Positions 1 through 9,087 are shown, numbered from the stretch's first letter. The stretch: DNA of 64,000 nucleotides from Thermomicrobium roseum DSM 5159 (GCF_000021685.1 NC_011959.1:1797705-1861704); one strand, 5' to 3'. Notes: a model not told the origin generated them from the letters alone. A program made the numbers and translations.

Positions 1-241
1 TGGCTTCACGCAATGGCCGGTGACCTTCGGTCTCTCCGTACCAGAGTCCAGTCGGTTCCGTTCGCCAGGCTCGGGCGAGCGCTTCGCCGAGCGGCTCGGC
101 CGGTAAACACTCGAGCGGGGGTGCCCCGCCGGTGAAATGGATGACATCGGGTGGTGTGGGGAGCGAGGAAAAGTCCGTCCGGATGCAGGGACGGAACGCT
201 CTGGCCCGCCCGGCCAAAATGGTCGACCAATCGATCCTCAC
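1..241 (-). CDS. PLP-dependent aminotransferase (class I/II), N-terminal part, cut by window edge
   Basis: About 80 N-terminal residues are present; the rest lies beyond base 1. The reading contains DVIHFTGGAPP near residue 35 and WYGETEGHRPLREA near residue 68. These match the opening of fold-type I aminotransferases of the 2-aminoadipate/MocR-like group, where a 'FxGGxP' turn is followed by 'YGxxxGxxxLR'. The lysine that binds PLP is not in view, so the substrate cannot be inferred. The likely start is GTG at 239-241, whose last two bases form part of the TGA of the upstream gene (GTGA overlap). A GGAGGG lies only about 3 bases before it, so a slightly later start is possible. The overlap implies co-transcription and translational coupling with the AlaX-like gene. 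Confidence 0.7.
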   Translation of the reverse strand, partial: MRIDWSTILAGRARAFRPCIRTDFSSLPTPPDVIHFTGGAPPLECLPAEPLGEALARAWRTEPTGLWYGETEGHRPLREA

Positions 242-993
242 GATCCCTCCGTCCGCTCGTTCTCGGCCTGATCGACGAGGGTGATCTCGATCCGCTTGTT
301 GTTGCGTCCTTTCGAGCGGGTACCGACGACGCGGATACCGCCGATTTCCCGCGTATTGCGGACGTGCGTTCCGCCATCTGCCTGGAGATCGAGCCCGCTG
401 ATCTCGACGACGCGGATCGACTGGATGCTCGGCGGGAGTAAGTTGACCTTGGTTCGGATCAAGTCCGGTATCCGCTCTGCCTCAGCCCGCGGAATCGTCC
501 ACCAGCGGACAGGGAGTCCACGGGCAATCGCCTCGTTGGCCAGCTGTTCGATGCGTGCGACTCGTTCCGGGGCCAGATCCTCGAGTTCGAAGTCCATCCG
601 CGCTTTGTCCACATCCAGGTTCGCACCGGTGACCAGAGCGCCGAACTCGCGGAAGACCACTGCTGAAAGAACGTGCAAGGCGGTGTGGAAGCGCATCAGC
701 CGGTAGCGTCGGTCCCAATCCAGCACACCCCGCACGGCCGTACCCACCGGAGGTGGTTCGCGATCGAGGAGATGCACGATCTCATCCGCAGTCGTACCGC
801 GTCGGAGCGAGACCACTCGCCACGATCGACCATCGGTGCTCACCAGCTCACCAGTGTCGTGTGGCTGTCCACCACCACCGGGATAGAACGCGGTGCGATC
901 CAGGATGACACCCTGATCCGGCGTCACCGCGAGCACGGTCGCCGTGAACTCGCGGACGTAGCTGTCGTTCAGGTACAAAAGTTCCGTCGGCAT
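238..993 (-). CDS. AlaX-family alanyl-tRNA editing protein (Ser/Gly-tRNA(Ala) deacylase type)
   Basis: A 251-residue protein similar to the editing half of alanyl-tRNA synthetase, which hydrolyses mischarged tRNA(Ala) in the cytoplasm. Visible motifs are FYPGGGGQPHDTG at 37-48, the first metal pair H103-x3-H107, and DGGTH at 206-210. Classical AlaX/AlaRS editing sites have Cys-GGTH; here the first ligand position is Asp206, while His210 is kept. The length suits a free-standing AlaX with an N-terminal beta-barrel-like segment. The ATG at 991-993 is chosen because GGGAGG precedes it at good spacing; longer in-frame starts upstream would run through the promoter. It overlaps the aminotransferase start by GTGA. 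Confidence 0.85.
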   Translation of the reverse strand: MPTELLYLNDSYVREFTATVLAVTPDQGVILDRTAFYPGGGGQPHDTGELVSTDGRSWRVVSLRRGTTADEIVHLLDREPPPVGTAVRGVLDWDRRYRLMRFHTALHVLSAVVFREFGALVTGANLDVDKARMDFELEDLAPERVARIEQLANEAIARGLPVRWWTIPRAEAERIPDLIRTKVNLLPPSIQSIRVVEISGLDLQADGGTHVRNTREIGGIRVVGTRSKGRNNKRIEITLVDQAENERTEGS

Positions 994-1015
994 CCCGACT
1001 CGCCTCCCTGCCGCG

Positions 1016-1044
1016 ATGATAGGGTCCACGAGCGGCCTCGTCAA
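1016..1044 (-). promoter_or_regulatory. Sigma-70-type promoter of the alaX-aminotransferase pair
   Basis: Read on the minus strand: TTGACG (1044-1039), a 17-bp spacer, then TATCAT (1021-1016). The predicted start lies a few bases before the ribosome-binding site, giving a leader of about 15 nt. Both hexamers are 5/6 matches to the consensus at ideal spacing. Confidence 0.65.
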
Positions 1045-1140
1045 ACGGCCGGCGCTGCACCCGCATGGTGTACGACCGTCGACCCGGCGACGGGACTCTC
1101 GCTGCCGATCCGTTCCTGGCAGCCGAGCCAACTGCCGCGT

Positions 1141-1815
1141 TTACTTTTCCCCCTTTGCCGATGAGCCATTCGGCTCGGCTCGGTCCGCACGGGCACGTTC
1201 GAGCAGCTCCAGCACCTCTTCATCGGTCGCCTGGTGAAAGTCTTCGTACCAGGCACCGACTCCATCGAGCGGTTCGGGCGCGATGAGCACCTCGACGCGA
1301 TCGACTTCACGGCGCAAGCGCTCGACCGTGGACGGTGGCGCGACCGGCAAGGCCACGACGATGTGCTCCGGATGCTGCTCCCGCACGGCGGCGATCGCTC
1401 CCAGCATCGTGAAGCCGGTAGCGACTCCGTCGTCGACGAGGATCGCCGTTTTCCCGGTCAAGTCAGGGAGCGGTCGTCCGCCGCGATAGAGTTGGCGTCG
1501 GCGCTCGAGTTCAGCCATCAACTTGGGGACGATCCGCTCGATGTACTCGCGGGTCGCGATGCCCAAGCGAATCTCCTCCTCGTTGACCGAGACGAAGCCG
1601 TTCTCGGCTACTACGCCGATCGCATATTCCGGGTTGAAGGGTGCACCGATCTTGCGCGTGAGGATGACGTCCAAAGGAATGTGCAGCGATCGAGCGATCT
1701 CGTAGCCGACCAGAACGCCACCGCGTGGTAACGCGAGGACGATGGCTGGTGTTCCCGTCAGATCACGCAGCCGTTCCGCCAGTTGCCGGCCTGCCTCGAA
1801 GCGGTCTCGAAACAT
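1141..1815 (-). CDS. Phosphoribosyltransferase-fold protein
   Basis: A 224-residue type I phosphoribosyltransferase domain. The PRPP-binding loop ILVDDGVATGFTM is at 125-137, with an N-terminal LALPRGGVLVGYEIA strand-helix near residue 27. This family (PF00156, 'predicted phosphoribosyltransferase') is widespread but its substrate is usually unknown; it is not an obvious Hpt, Apt, Upp or PyrE. The region between residues 55 and 80 (KIGAPFNPEYAIGVVAENG) is typical of this uncharacterised group. The C-terminal tail is rich in Asp/Glu and Lys. It is divergent from RNase J, with 103 bp between the two starts. Confidence 0.75.
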   Translation of the reverse strand: MFRDRFEAGRQLAERLRDLTGTPAIVLALPRGGVLVGYEIARSLHIPLDVILTRKIGAPFNPEYAIGVVAENGFVSVNEEEIRLGIATREYIERIVPKLMAELERRRQLYRGGRPLPDLTGKTAILVDDGVATGFTMLGAIAAVREQHPEHIVVALPVAPPSTVERLRREVDRVEVLIAPEPLDGVGAWYEDFHQATDEEVLELLERARADRAEPNGSSAKGEK

Positions 1816-1918
1816 CGCCCACCCCCACCAGTTCGTCCGATCGTCGCACTACGCTATGATTGACGCGACCGCGCGGCGACTTCTTCGTGCGCCGCAAACA
1901 ACAATGGAGGACTTGTCG

Positions 1919-3580
1919 ATGGCCAAACCACGTCTTCGGATCATTCCGCTCGGCGGTGTCGGTGAGATCGGTAAGAGCATGACCGTTTACGAGTATCGCA
2001 ACGATCTGATCGTGATCGATGCCGGCGCCAAATTTCCCGAGGAAGATCTCCGTGGAGTCGATTTGATTATCCCCGATGTCGGATACATCAAGCAAAGGCT
2101 GAACAAGTTGCGCGCCATCCTGCTCACCCACGGGCATGAGGACCATATCGGTGGGATTTCCTTCATTCTCAACGAATTCAAGAGTATCGCTCCGGTGCCG
2201 ATCTATGGCTCGGAACTTGCGATCGCCTATGCGCGTGCCAAGCTGGAAGACTACAGCGATCCCAAACTGGCGGACTTCCGGGTCGTCGAGCCGCGCAAGC
2301 GTTACCGACTTGGCCAGCACTTCGAGGTCGAGTTCATTCCGGTCACCCACAGCATTCCCGGTAGTTACGCCATCGCGCTGAAAACGCCACTTGGTTGGGT
2401 GGTCCATACTGGTGACTACAAGTTCGACCCCACTCCACCGCTCGGCCCGCGGACCGACGAAGAGCGCCTGAAGCAGCTCGGCCGGGAAGGTGTTTTGGTT
2501 CTCCTTTCCGACGCTGTCCGGGTCGAACGTCCTGGTCACACCCCCTCCGAGGCGGTGGTCAGCGAGACGTTGGACCGTATCATCGGTGCGGCCGAGGGTC
2601 GGGTGGTGCTGACCACATTTGCCTCCAACATCACCCGGATCGATCAGGCGATCCGGGCAGCGCATCGCCATGGGCGCAAGGTAGCCATCTCCGGCCGGAG
2701 CATGGAGCAGAGCACCCGCATCGCTCAGGAACTCGGCTATCTTCACCCACCCGATGGCGTGTTGGTGCCGGTCGAGATCGCGATGACGCTCCCGCGCAAA
2801 CAGGCGATGCTTCTGACGACCGGTAGCCAAGGAGAAGCGACGGCGGCTCTAGCGCGGATCGCGAGCAGCGATCACCCGCATATTCGGCTCACGCCTGGCG
2901 ATCTCGTCATCTTTTCCGCTACTCCCATCCCTGGTAACGAGCAGACGGTGAGCGAGACTATCGATCAGCTCTTCCGGATGGGGATCAAAGTGATTTATCC
3001 CGATATCGAGCCGACGGTGCACGTCTCCGGGCACGCGAGTCGCGAGGAGCTCAAGCATATGCTTCGCCTGCTGCGGCCGCGCTTCTGTGTTCCCGTCCAT
3101 GGAGAGTACCGTCACCTCGCCCTTTACCGGGAACTCGCCCTCGAACTCGGCTATTTGCCAGAGCGAGTCGTCATTCCCGAACTCGGGTCGGTCCTGAGCT
3201 TCAGCCGCGAAGATGTCCGGCGCGAGGGAACGGTCGATTGTGGGCCTGTCCTCGTCGACTTCGTCACGCCGACTCACGCCGTCTTGCGCCGACGGGATGA
3301 GGTCGCTTCCAGTGGCGTGATCATCGCCGCCTTCGTGATCGATCGCGAAACGGGGAAGCTCATCGCCGGCCCCGAAGTGACCGCTGAAGGGCTGAACGGT
3401 AAGGTGAGCGCGGAAACACTCGCCAAAGTGACGGAGGAGTTCAAGCGGTTCCTGGCCAAGCAAAAAGGTGGCTTCAGCCACGGCTACCTGGTCAGTCGGA
3501 CAAAGAGCGTGCTCGGCCGGCAGCTCTATCGACGGGCCAAGTTCCGCCCGCTGATCTTGCCGCTGATCAGCGAGTTATGA
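1919..3580 (+). CDS. rnj: Ribonuclease J (metallo-beta-lactamase RNase)
   Basis: A 553-residue metallo-beta-lactamase/beta-CASP nuclease for 5'-3' exonucleolytic and endonucleolytic RNA decay. The catalytic THGHEDHIGG signature is at 70-79 (H71, H73, D75, H76 as metal ligands). The beta-CASP insertion lies in the middle, and a C-terminal domain after about residue 450 fits dimerisation. Length is normal for RNase J (about 550). The start at 1919 follows GGAGG at 1906-1910 with 8-bp spacing; an in-frame ATG at 1904 lacks this site. TATGAT at 1855-1860 could be the -10 but the -35 is poor. The stop is 13 bp from the stop of the convergent membrane gene, so no separate terminator is seen. Confidence 0.95.
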   Translation: MAKPRLRIIPLGGVGEIGKSMTVYEYRNDLIVIDAGAKFPEEDLRGVDLIIPDVGYIKQRLNKLRAILLTHGHEDHIGGISFILNEFKSIAPVPIYGSELAIAYARAKLEDYSDPKLADFRVVEPRKRYRLGQHFEVEFIPVTHSIPGSYAIALKTPLGWVVHTGDYKFDPTPPLGPRTDEERLKQLGREGVLVLLSDAVRVERPGHTPSEAVVSETLDRIIGAAEGRVVLTTFASNITRIDQAIRAAHRHGRKVAISGRSMEQSTRIAQELGYLHPPDGVLVPVEIAMTLPRKQAMLLTTGSQGEATAALARIASSDHPHIRLTPGDLVIFSATPIPGNEQTVSETIDQLFRMGIKVIYPDIEPTVHVSGHASREELKHMLRLLRPRFCVPVHGEYRHLALYRELALELGYLPERVVIPELGSVLSFSREDVRREGTVDCGPVLVDFVTPTHAVLRRRDEVASSGVIIAAFVIDRETGKLIAGPEVTAEGLNGKVSAETLAKVTEEFKRFLAKQKGGFSHGYLVSRTKSVLGRQLYRRAKFRPLILPLISEL

Positions 3581-3593
3581 GCGTGACCGTCCG

Positions 3594-3947
3594 TTAGCGG
3601 AGCCGGGCGATCAGGACGTTGACGACGACCAGCACGGCGACGATCAGCGCCGCCAGCGCCGTGCTGTTGGCTCGCCCTAAACGGTTGCGCCAGAGCACGG
3701 TCAGGAAGAGCGCCGCGAGCGCCAGGTACCCGGTAATCGGATGCCAAATGCTGATCACTTGGGGTGCTCTGATGTAGAGGATCGTGCCCAGGATCACCTG
3801 GAGCGCGATCAGTGAGTGAGCGATCCCGACGAGCCACATCGGCAGTCCATTCTTCTGCCGGCGCAACCACGAGCCGACGGCAAGAAGCAAATAGATAATG
3901 GCGAGCGATTCACCGAGCATCCCGTGGATCGTGACGATCGTTCCCAT
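3594..3947 (-). CDS. Small membrane protein with four predicted helices, function unknown
   Basis: A 117-residue hydrophobic protein I do not recognise as a named family. Four membrane segments can be drawn at about residues 8-25, 37-58, 67-86 and 93-113. His residues sit near segment ends (H8 in IHGMLG, H44 in GIAHSLIALQ, H69 in WHPITGYLAL), a spacing seen in small haem-binding four-helix proteins, so a cytochrome b561/CtaA-like role is conceivable but unproven. A purine-rich AGGAAGG precedes the ATG. It is transcribed away from the neighbouring YdjM-like gene in the same direction (24 bp gap) and converges on RNase J. Confidence 0.6.
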   Translation of the reverse strand: MGTIVTIHGMLGESLAIIYLLLAVGSWLRRQKNGLPMWLVGIAHSLIALQVILGTILYIRAPQVISIWHPITGYLALAALFLTVLWRNRLGRANSTALAALIVAVLVVVNVLIARLR

Positions 3948-3971
3948 CGTTCCTTCCTTTCCCTGCCTATT

Positions 3972-4502
3972 CTATCGCTCGATAGACCGGCTGCGCCGAG
4001 CTCCCCACCAGCCCAGCGCACTGATGCCAGCGAGCAGCGGGATCATCCACTCCTCGGGGACGCTGACCGAGCGTTTGGGTGTGAGCAGGGGAGCCCCGCC
4101 AGTGGCGAGATCGCGGACGAGATGAGCGCCGAGCCCGAGTCCCAGCCCCAGTCCGAGCGCCCGGTCTCGACGCATCGTCACCAGTGCCAGCAGGCACGCC
4201 ACCGCGGCTGAGTGCGTCGCTGGGCGGGAGGGCATCGTCATGCAGGCCGAAAGACGCAGCGAACGCGCGGCTGCGACGTGATCGAGATCGAGGATGAGGG
4301 AACCGACGAGTGCCCCGGCGAGCAGACGACCGGGAGCCGGCAGCTGCCCGGTGATCGGCAAGACAGTCGCCAGTCCCGATGCCGCGTGCGAGGCAGCATC
4401 ACTCACGCCGCGTCGCCACGATCCGGGCGGTGCTGCCGACCATGCGCGATGCGCGATCAGGGCGATACCCCAGGTGAGCAGCGTCGCGAGCCAACGCCGC
4501 AT
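3972..4502 (-). CDS. YdjM/DUF457-like metal-dependent inner-membrane hydrolase-type protein
   Basis: A 176-residue membrane protein. Visible family signatures are DLDH at 72-75, a conserved His in RPATHSAA (H97), and the downstream HLVRDLATGG block (127-136) followed by PKRSVSVPEEW. These correspond to the DUF457/YdjM family, named as metal-dependent hydrolases from sequence, with LexA-regulated YdjM in E. coli as the best-known member; the true reaction is not established. An Ala/Gly/Leu-rich stretch at 110-127 is a membrane helix. The start at 4502 has GGAGG at 7-bp spacing. It is divergent from queC, with 80 bp between starts. Confidence 0.7.
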   Translation of the reverse strand: MRRWLATLLTWGIALIAHRAWSAAPPGSWRRGVSDAASHAASGLATVLPITGQLPAPGRLLAGALVGSLILDLDHVAAARSLRLSACMTMPSRPATHSAAVACLLALVTMRRDRALGLGLGLGLGAHLVRDLATGGAPLLTPKRSVSVPEEWMIPLLAGISALGWWGARRSRSIER

Positions 4503-4582
4503 GCTCCTGCCTCCATCCTTCCCCGCCCGAGCATACTCGATGGAGCGGACAGGCAGGTCGGTCTGGCCGAGGAGGGTGAAGA

Positions 4583-5263
4583 GTGGAACCCCGCAAGCGA
4601 TCACAGCGCGCTGTCGTTCTCCTGTCGGGTGGACTGGACAGCACGACACTGGCCTATTTGCTCGATGCCTACGGCTTCGTGCTCTACGGGCTCTCCTTCC
4701 GCTATGGTCAGCGCCACGAACGGGAACTGGAAGCAGCGCGAGCCATCGCGGAGAAACTCCGTTTCGCCGAACATCGGGTCGTCACGATCGATCTCGCGCA
4801 GTGGGGCGGGTCGTCTCTCGTCGGTTCGGGAGAGATACCCAGGCAGCCGACGAGCGGAATCCCCTCCACCTACGTGCCGGTGCGCAACCTGGTCTTCCTC
4901 GCGATCGCCCATGCCTATGCGGAAGCGATCGATGCCGATGCGGTCGCGATCGCGGTGAGTCAAGTCGACTACAGCGGGTACCCGGATTGTCGCGGAGAGT
5001 TCCTCGCCGCCTATCAGCAGGCAGCGGATCTGGCATCGCGGCGCTTCGTCGAAACGGGACGACGGATTCCGGTCTTGGCGCCGTTCCTCGATGTTCCCAA
5101 GTCAGCGATCGTCCGACTCGGTCTCCGGCTCGGTGTCGACTACGCCGAGACCTGGTCGTGCTACCGTGGCGGTGAGCGTCCCTGCCAGGAGTGCGATTCG
5201 TGCCGCTTGCGGGCCCAGGCGTTCGCGGAGGCAGGGGTGCCTGATCCCTTGCTCCAGCGCTGA
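4583..5263 (+). CDS. queC: 7-cyano-7-deazaguanine synthase QueC
   Basis: A 226-residue ATP-dependent enzyme converting 7-carboxy-7-deazaguanine plus ammonia to preQ0, a step in queuosine synthesis. The N-type ATP pyrophosphatase loop SGGLDST is at 15-21. The zinc site is a complete four-cysteine set, C193, C201, C204 and C207. Length matches the family (220-235). The start is GTG at 4583, preceded by GGAGG at 4571-4575. No queD, queE or queF is in view, so the rest of the pathway must lie elsewhere. It is followed by ychF after 47 bp and probably shares its transcript. Confidence 0.95.
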   Translation: MEPRKRSQRAVVLLSGGLDSTTLAYLLDAYGFVLYGLSFRYGQRHERELEAARAIAEKLRFAEHRVVTIDLAQWGGSSLVGSGEIPRQPTSGIPSTYVPVRNLVFLAIAHAYAEAIDADAVAIAVSQVDYSGYPDCRGEFLAAYQQAADLASRRFVETGRRIPVLAPFLDVPKSAIVRLGLRLGVDYAETWSCYRGGERPCQECDSCRLRAQAFAEAGVPDPLLQR

Positions 5264-5310
5264 TTTCTGGTGCGTGGTACAACAAGGCCCGGTGCGAGGA
5301 GGGGAATCGC

Positions 5311-6414
5311 ATGCCAGTTCAGCTCGTCTTGATCGGGCTTCCCCAGAGCGGAAAGACCACTGTCTTCAATGCTTTGACCGGTTTAAAGGCGGCGACCGGA
5401 ACCTTCAGTGGTGCCGAGGACGAACCGAACCTGGCCACGGTCAAAGTGCCGGACCCGCGACTCGACGAACTCACACGGCTCTTCCGACCACGCCGGACTG
5501 TGCCAGCGGAGATCCAGTACTGGGATGTCGCTGGTCTGGCCAAGGGAATCCATGAGCGAGGACTCGGTGGGCGCCTGCTCGGGATTCTCCAGCAGGCCAG
5601 TGCGCTCGTCCATGTCGTCCGAGCCTTTCACGATCCAGCGGTCCCGCATCCAGAAGGATCGGTCGATCCGCTCCGCGACATCGCGACGATCGATATGGAG
5701 CTCCTCTTCACCGATCTCGCGATGGTCGACAAGCGACTGCAGCGGATCCGCTCCATGATCCCGAAGCTGCGCGGCCCGGAGCGAGAGGCGCACGAACGCG
5801 AAGGAGCAGTCTTGGAGCGTTTGCATCGTGCCCTGAGCGAGGGGAAGCCGATCCGGGCGATCGAACTCGAGCCGGACGAGGAAAAGCTGCTCCGCGGTTT
5901 CGGTTTCTTGACACAGAAACCCCTGCTCATTCTGCTCAATCTCGGGGAGGAGCGACTGGCCCAGGCGGAAGAACTTTTGGCGGCTGCCAGCCAGCACGTA
6001 AGCGGTCCCGGGGTTGCGGTCGAAGCGCTGCCGGGCAAGTTGGAGATGGAACTGGCTCAGCTCGCCCCAGAGGAGGCAGCTGCTTTCATGCAGGAACTCG
6101 GCATCGACGAGCCTGCCCGGAATCGCGTGATCCGGACCTCGTATCGGCTGCTGGGCCTCATCTCGTTCTTCACGGTTGGACCGGACGAAGTGCGTGCGTG
6201 GACTATCAAGCGCGGTGCCACAGCAGTCGAGGCTGCTGGTGCGATCCACAGTGACCTGGCGCAGGGTTTCATCCGAGCAGAAGTCGTGCACTACGAGGAT
6301 CTCGTCCGCGTGGGTGGATTGACCGAAGCGCGGAAGGCTGGTCTGCTCCGCTTGGAGGGCCGGAACTACGTGGTGCAGGATGGCGACATCGTCCACATTC
6401 TCTTCAACGTCTGA
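5311..6414 (+). CDS. ychF: Redox/ribosome-associated ATPase YchF (Obg-related)
   Basis: A 367-residue cytoplasmic P-loop protein of the YchF/Ola1 family. The G1 loop is GLPQSGKTT (9-17), where most homologues have GLPNVGKST. G3 is DVAG (72-75). The G4 position reads NLGE (210-213) in place of NKxD, the hallmark that gives YchF preference for ATP over GTP. A helical insertion lies at 120-180. The TGS domain fills residues 285-366 and ends in the usual VQDGDIVHILFNV-type tail. A GAGGAGGGG site precedes the ATG. It lies between queC and a YfhO-like gene (14 bp gap). Confidence 0.93.
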   Translation: MPVQLVLIGLPQSGKTTVFNALTGLKAATGTFSGAEDEPNLATVKVPDPRLDELTRLFRPRRTVPAEIQYWDVAGLAKGIHERGLGGRLLGILQQASALVHVVRAFHDPAVPHPEGSVDPLRDIATIDMELLFTDLAMVDKRLQRIRSMIPKLRGPEREAHEREGAVLERLHRALSEGKPIRAIELEPDEEKLLRGFGFLTQKPLLILLNLGEERLAQAEELLAAASQHVSGPGVAVEALPGKLEMELAQLAPEEAAAFMQELGIDEPARNRVIRTSYRLLGLISFFTVGPDEVRAWTIKRGATAVEAAGAIHSDLAQGFIRAEVVHYEDLVRVGGLTEARKAGLLRLEGRNYVVQDGDIVHILFNV

Positions 6415-6428
6415 TCGCCGGGAGGGCG

Positions 6429-8897
6429 ATGGCCGTGGATGTCGACCTTTCGCCGCGAACCAGCGGACTCCTGCCGCTGTGGCTGGTTGCCGGCGTGGGG
6501 TTGACCTGGCTGGTGGTGACGACCAGCCTGTGGCGACGGCGGTCGTGCTTTGCCGCCGAACTCGCGGCGCCGGGAGCACTCTTCCTCACCTGGGTCGCTT
6601 TCTTCTGGCGACCACTCCTGAGCGCTGCGCAGGTACCGCGCGGCGGTGGCGACCTGAATTCGTTCTTCTTCCCCCTCCATGCCTTCGCCGCGCGCGTCGT
6701 CCAGCAGGGGGAGATACCGTACTGGAACCCGACGCTGTTCAGCGGTTTGCCGCATTGGGCGAATTATCAGGCCGGCTTGCTCTACCCACCGAACTGGATC
6801 TTGTATCTCCTCGCGCGTCCCTTCAGCTACGGCGCTCTCGAACTCCTCGTGCTCGCTCAGTATCTCGTCGCCAGTTCTGGTGCCTATGCGCTCGCCCGGC
6901 TCGGGCTGAGACTCCCACGGATCGCGAGTCTCGTCGCGGGAATCGTCTTTCCGTATAGCGGATTTCTGGTTGCCCATCTCGGCCATTATTCGATGCTGGC
7001 TGCTGCGGTCTGGATTCCCTGGCTCTGGCTCGGGCTCGCCCGCAGCGTCGTCACGTCGCGTTGGCGCTGGAGCTTGTTGACGGCGAGCGCGACGTTCTTG
7101 CTCTGTACGGGTGGGCATCAGCAGACCGTTCTCTATGGTCTCAGCGCGAGCGCTCTCTGGTGGTTGGCCTGTTTCGTCCGCTGGCGCGCGGGAGAGTTGC
7201 TGGCGATCGCCGCTCGCCACCGCGCAGCGGAGCCCGTGGAGGTCTGGCAGCGTGCCGGAAGGCTTCTTGCGGACGCCGCGCGAAGTGGACTACCGGTCGC
7301 GAGCGGTGTGCTCACGGCATCGCCGGCGCTCCTTCCGTCCCTCGACCTGGCCCGGCGGTCGGTGCGGGCCGGTGGCCTGGGTTACGAACAAGCGAGCGAG
7401 TTCTCGCTCCAGCCGATCGCGCTCGTGAACTTCTTCTTGCCGCGGCTCTTCGGTGACAATCCCACGAACTGGTGGGGACCCTGGGCGAGCGGCGAAGTCT
7501 GGGCATATGCCGGGGTGGTGACGCTCTTTCTGGCGAGTCTGGCGCTCGCGCTCAGTCGAGAACCGCTCCGCTGGGCACTCGCCGGGATCGGACTGATCGC
7601 CTTGCTCCACGCGCTGGGGCCAGCGACACCGCTGCACGGCTGGGTGTATCGCTTCGTCCCGTTCGCGGATCTCCTCCGTGCACCAGCGCGCTCCCTCCTC
7701 TTCGTCGATCTCGTGCTGGCCCTGTTGAGTGCGCTCGGTCTGGCAGCGGCGCTCGAGCCTGGTGTCGTGTCCCCCTCGTTGCATCGTCGCTGGGAGCGCC
7801 GGCTTCTGCTCGTTCTCGCGGCGCTCGCCTTGTTCGCTGCTCCGCTCTTTCTCAACGCGATCGTGAGCGGTTCGTCACCACCGGAACGGGCTGTGCTGGC
7901 CCTGGAGGGGACGCTCATGCTCGTCCTTTGGCTCGGTCTGGCGACGCTCTGGTTCCGCGGTCTCCGAACGCGGTGGCCAGCGCCGCTCCTCGGCCTGGCT
8001 GGCGTGCTCCTCGTCGTCCTGGATCTCTTCAGCGCCACAGCACCGTTCAATCCGACTCCCGACGATCTCCTCGTCGACTTCCGGCATGCGGAGACAGTCG
8101 CGTTTCTCCGGCAAGCGAGTCGGGACGAGCCCTGGCGTCTTCTCTCGCTCACCATCCGCTGGCAGCCGAGCGCGGCGGCTGTGTACGGCCTGGAGGATGC
8201 GGGGGGACTCTTCGATCCGATGCAACCGGCCTCCATGGCGCGTGCACTGGAGTGCGTCCGAGCGCAACCCGCTCTCCCGCTCCTCGATCTCCTGAACGTC
8301 CGCTTCATACTGACTCGGCCAGAGAGTGGACCACTCGCCCCCCACTGGGAAGACCGCCTGCACACGTCGACTGGACTCGTGATCTGGGAGAACCGATCCG
8401 CTTTGCCGCGCGCCTGGTTGCGTGGTCGCGCCGAGGTGGCGAGCGTGGACGAAGCGCTCGATCGCGTCTGTCGCCCTGACTTCGACCCGCAGCAGGATCT
8501 CCTCCTCGCCGAACCGCTGCCACCAGCTGACCCGGGTGCGAGCGGGACCGTGCGTACTCGCTGGGATGGCCCCAATCGCTTGCTGCTCGATGTCCAGACG
8601 AGCGGCCCGGCGTACCTCGTCGTGGCGATCACAGCTGACCCCGGCTGGCGTGCTGCACTCGATGGCCGGTCGACTGCGGTCGTCACGGCAGACGGGCTCT
8701 ACCAGGCGATCTGGGTGCCGGCGGGGCAGCATCGCGTCGAGTTCCGCTATCGTCCGCCATATCTCGAGTGGGGAATCGCTGGTGTGGCTGCGGGTGTGCT
8801 CCTGCTGACTCTCTTCCCGCTGCTGCACCGGTTGAGCCGGATTCGCGTCGCGCGGACTGCTGCCGCCTCGCTGTCCTCACCAGCTGACGAGCCATGA
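6429..8897 (+). CDS. Large YfhO-like multi-spanning membrane protein (GT-C-type)
   Basis: An 822-residue protein with about 12 membrane helices between residues 15 and 525, followed by a soluble C-terminal half with a last helix near 795. The first loop carries SFFFPLHAFAARVV and IPYWNPTLFSGLPHWAN, the typical opening of YfhO/GT-C membrane glycosyltransferases that use lipid-linked sugars outside the membrane. In Gram-positives YfhO is linked to lipoteichoic acid glycosylation; the acceptor here is unknown. GGAGG at 6421-6425 is only 3 bp from the ATG at 6429, so GTG at 6435 (9 bp) is an equally good start. It is the last gene of the queC-ychF run. The following 190 bp hold no gene and no convincing terminator. 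Confidence 0.8.
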   Translation: MAVDVDLSPRTSGLLPLWLVAGVGLTWLVVTTSLWRRRSCFAAELAAPGALFLTWVAFFWRPLLSAAQVPRGGGDLNSFFFPLHAFAARVVQQGEIPYWNPTLFSGLPHWANYQAGLLYPPNWILYLLARPFSYGALELLVLAQYLVASSGAYALARLGLRLPRIASLVAGIVFPYSGFLVAHLGHYSMLAAAVWIPWLWLGLARSVVTSRWRWSLLTASATFLLCTGGHQQTVLYGLSASALWWLACFVRWRAGELLAIAARHRAAEPVEVWQRAGRLLADAARSGLPVASGVLTASPALLPSLDLARRSVRAGGLGYEQASEFSLQPIALVNFFLPRLFGDNPTNWWGPWASGEVWAYAGVVTLFLASLALALSREPLRWALAGIGLIALLHALGPATPLHGWVYRFVPFADLLRAPARSLLFVDLVLALLSALGLAAALEPGVVSPSLHRRWERRLLLVLAALALFAAPLFLNAIVSGSSPPERAVLALEGTLMLVLWLGLATLWFRGLRTRWPAPLLGLAGVLLVVLDLFSATAPFNPTPDDLLVDFRHAETVAFLRQASRDEPWRLLSLTIRWQPSAAAVYGLEDAGGLFDPMQPASMARALECVRAQPALPLLDLLNVRFILTRPESGPLAPHWEDRLHTSTGLVIWENRSALPRAWLRGRAEVASVDEALDRVCRPDFDPQQDLLLAEPLPPADPGASGTVRTRWDGPNRLLLDVQTSGPAYLVVAITADPGWRAALDGRSTAVVTADGLYQAIWVPAGQHRVEFRYRPPYLEWGIAGVAAGVLLLTLFPLLHRLSRIRVARTAAASLSSPADEP

Positions 8898-9087
8898 TGC
8901 CTTCGCTGTGCCTGTGGCGAGTGGGTGCCCGACCGCAACGCGTGCGGGTACGCTCTCCGTGGTGATCTTCTCGCTCCCGCGTCGATGTGGCGGTAGAGCG
9001 CAACCGATCGCTGTTTTGTCCAGGCGATCAGGCAAGCTTTCTGCCTACCAGCCCGGAGCGTGCCCGGCGAGTTGACACGCGAACGGC

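Noticed and set aside
8898..9087. Hairpin CCGCA-ACGCG-TGCGG and a TTGACA word in the gap after the YfhO-like gene.
   Set aside because: Stem is only 5 bp with no U-run, and the TTGACA has no -10 or downstream gene.
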